A DNA stretch of 64,000 bases from Hydractinia symbiolongicarpus (Eukaryota; Cnidaria; Hydrozoa; Anthoathecata; Hydractiniidae). The notes below the pieces were generated by a model that was not told the origin of the DNA, ran no database searches, and saw only the letters and a program-made list of their open reading frames with translations. A program made the translations under genes and the position numbers. The stretch covers positions 7,006,001-7,070,000 of the forward strand of contig NC_079884.1 of the NCBI RefSeq assembly GCF_029227915.1, in the 5' to 3' direction. Positions 61,794 through 64,000 of this stretch are shown piece after piece (positions within the stretch are counted from its first letter, which is position 1; every line of letters begins with the position of its first letter).

Positions 61794-62024
61794 TTATAAT
61801 ACACCGTTTTCCAATAATTTCTCTAAGTAATTACACCAGTTTTTGCTTAGCAATTCTGCTTCCTGGCGAAAAGGATAAAACATAGAGAGCAAATGATGTG
61901 CGTACCCTTCTGAATTTTTCTGTCGACTAGGCACATGGTACCTTAGGAAACGCTTTTCTTTTCGTACAGACAACATTTCTTTAGAGGACATAAGAGGTAG
62001 ATTTTTCGGATGAGGCGATTCCAT
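61794..62024 (-). pseudogene. Helentron Rep-helicase linker segment
   Basis: The stretch KRFLRYHVPSRQKNSEGYAH, then LLSMFYPFRQEAELL, matches the conserved segment between Rep and helicase of Helitron-type polyproteins (a helicase-proximal block with YPFR and E.ELL). It is one open frame between two frame breaks. Confidence 0.8.
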
Positions 62025-62346
62025 ATGAGTATCAGCTATTATTTCTTTAAGTACTTCTGGTTGGCTGTCATTTTCATCATCTGGTTTCGTTTTTTTTCAT
62101 GGAGTAGCTTGACAAGAATTCAGCATAACATATTTGTTCCAACATAGGGTATCTCCTTATTTTAAAATTTTGGATTTGGTCTATCCATGTATCTATCCAA
62201 CATATCTCATTTAAAAATATCGGTACTGTCTGGTGGTAAACTTAAAATCTTTTCTTCGTTACGACATACCCTATATCTCTTCTCAGAAATGTTACTATTT
62301 GCAAAAGCTACCGCTGGAAATGCCTTTCGTAGCCATATTTCTGGCA

Positions 62347-64000
62347 TCACAATAGCAACTGCTTTTTGAACTGATGATTTAGATACACATTTGTAATGGA
62401 TTTCATTTGTACAAATAACGAATCGCCAGTTTCTAGTGCTTGTGATGCGGCTTTCCTCATTGCTTCTGAAGATTCGTCTTCAGCTTTAAAGAAAAAAGCA
62501 CACATGTAAGAAACCGCTTTATAATAATAAAGAACAGGTTGAATGTCTATGTTGGCTTCCCATGACATCAAGCCTTCGGTAAAATAATTATTTATAAAAC
62601 AGGAATCTGGAAGCCCTTAGAAGTGAATTTGAAATCCACTATCAGGGGAAATGCTCAGTGCATTTTCATACTCTTTTTTTTTAATGGCTAAACTTTAAAG
62701 AATTTCTTCAATTATACCTGGTTGGGTATAATTAGGTTAACCTGGATGCAGAATATTGTTTAATCTTGGATTTAAATTTAAATCCATGTAAGTTTTTACT
62801 TTTTCTAGTATAATCTTCCTTTCCTTTAGTTGTGTTTCCCTTTCTTCATTAGAGATGTTGTCAGGCAAAGGCTCAGCGACGATTGTATGGTCTGTAAAAA
62901 ATTTCCCCGAAGAGTATTGAAATTTTTTTTTATGTACTTACAACAAGATTTGGAATGAGAATGTGTTTGATATGTCGAAACTAGTCTGTGAAGAACTGGG
63001 TTGCTTTCTTCACAAGGAAGCTAGCATTCAACTATGTTATCCACAAAGGCAATATATTCTTTCTTATTATCGCTACGTAAAATTAGTGCATTAACAACCC
63101 ATAATAAAGAGTGGATGTGTGGGCTACCTCACCTGAAATTCAACTCTAATGACGTAGTAGTTTACTATACCTAACAGTCCGTTGACAACTATGGTTTTAA
63201 AAAAGGTCTCAACTTAGTATTGGTAATGTCTTGATAAAAGAACGGGAGAACCTCGGTTCGTAGATAGCAATTTAGATTGTCGATTTCTTCTTCGGATATG
63301 TCATTTCCTTGTATTTTAGTGATTTTTTTAACCAGTTTATTCCATCTTAAATCTGCACAAGACAAAGTCATAAAAAACGTTGGAAGTCCTAGCGGTTTTA
63401 CCATAGCCAAAACTTCAAAAAGAAATCGTTTCCATGCAAGAGTTCCTTTCAACGTGTTCACAAACGTGAAAGCGTCGTCACTGTCTGTAAACGACTTAAC
63501 CCATTCTTTAAAATTTTAAAACATCATTCATGCTGCAAGACCGTCCGCTTTAATTTTTTTGCATAGTTATATTTATGCGACTAATCAAATTAAGATATTG
63601 TGTAACTGCATGAGCAAAAAATATGTAATCACTATCAGAGGCAAACTTCGGTCTATAATTCAATAATCTTTGGTTGAAATACTTGGTTGGGGAAAGTGGT
63701 ACTTCTCTTTTCGTATGATATCCGAATTTACCTGTTGTAAATAGATAAGGGTGGGAAAGTTCTTCACAATGCTCACCAGAAATTATCGGTATGGGAAATT
63801 TGTTCTCTCCTGGAGCAATAACAATATTTCCGTCGTCAATTTGCTCATGTGAAATAGTTAGAACAAAAGATGTTTATTGGCAAGGCAAACGATGTTCGTT
63901 TAACAGATTTTCAATCTCTTCTTCGCTATCGTCCAAGTAATCCTCATTCTTGGTTTTTACGTAACTGATATTAATACTTGGTGTCGATCCTTTTGCAAAG
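62347..64000 (-). pseudogene. Helentron N-terminal region and HUH Rep nuclease domain
   Basis: Rep nicks and joins single-stranded DNA during rolling-circle transposition. Recognised in order are IAPGENKFPIPIISGEH and GYHTKREVPLSPTKYFNQR (about 63850-63650), LGLPTFFMTLSCADLRWNKL (about 63390), and SPHIHSLLWVV with the HUH motif His-Ile-His at 63111-63119. After these come YQTHSHSKSCCKY, AEPLPDNISNEERE, and SWEANIDIQPVLYYYKAVSY near 62540, a region where the catalytic tyrosines are expected. At least one base is missing just before the HUH motif. In-frame stops lie near 63875 and 63020. The His pair is intact in its own frame, but the chain is broken. Confidence 0.88.

Larger units (their letters stand above)
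59355..64000 (-). mobile_element. decayed Helentron (Rep, helicase, EEP endonuclease), left-open at window edge
   Basis: On the minus strand, fragments in the correct order over 4.6 kb correspond to one long polyprotein of a Helentron (Helitron2-type element). They comprise the Helitron-like N-terminal region and HUH Rep (64000 to about 62350), the linker (62024-61794), the PIF1-like helicase (about 61750 to 60350) and a C-terminal exonuclease-endonuclease-phosphatase domain (about 60180 to 59355). Frames change many times and several catalytic residues are lost, so it cannot be active. The 5' end of the element lies beyond the window. The 3' terminus was not identified: the minisatellite at 58985-59310 follows. 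Confidence 0.9.

Overview
This window is eukaryotic, AT-rich and transposon-laden DNA, most likely from a marine invertebrate. A cnidarian (perhaps a hydrozoan) fits best. Host genes are split by GT-AG introns, there are no bacterial operons, and the window holds a DZIP3-like HEPN domain with a NACHT P-loop (a pairing common in cnidarian NLR-like genes), a C-type-lectin membrane receptor, Harbinger and Helitron-type elements, TTAA-type MITEs and tRNA-derived SINEs. The taxon is inference; nothing here identifies the species.

Layout. 1-2.9 kb: no gene seen. 2.9-6.65 kb (+): a new-looking spliced gene for a Gln-rich then Pro-rich protein; exon 1 appears to end exactly at the ATG. 6.7-12 kb: no gene seen. 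12.06-13.91 kb: a 1.85-kb satellite in which a 15-bp repeat (69 successive identical copies) passes into a 7-bp repeat derived from it. 14.6-24 kb: MITE, tandem repeats, a SINE, a foldback and a Helitron-type element. 24-25 kb: an old dispersed repeat. 25.1-31.8 kb: a segmental block present about three times, with exon-like pieces on the minus strand and a MITE whose empty site survives in the sister copies. 31.8-34.5 kb (-): broken pieces of an NLR-like gene (HEPN exon, then a NACHT P-loop exon). 36-42.2 kb: MITEs, including one inserted into a SINE at TTAA. 42.8-44.4 kb (+): a complete three-exon gene for a single-pass C-type-lectin receptor. 44.9-50.5 kb: head-to-tail non-autonomous Helitrons inserted in the old repeat. 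50.8-53.5 kb: a dead PIF/Harbinger transposon with both of its genes. 54-58.1 kb: more Helitron-type elements. 59.3-64 kb (-): a decayed Helentron coding for HUH Rep, PIF1-like helicase and a C-terminal EEP endonuclease, running off the right edge.

How it fits together. Only two genes look intact: the Q/P-rich gene and the lectin receptor. The NLR-like pieces and the receptor suggest a neighbourhood with innate-recognition genes, but no functional link can be shown. The rest is a layered transposon record; several layers can be ordered because intact sister copies or empty sites lie in the same window.
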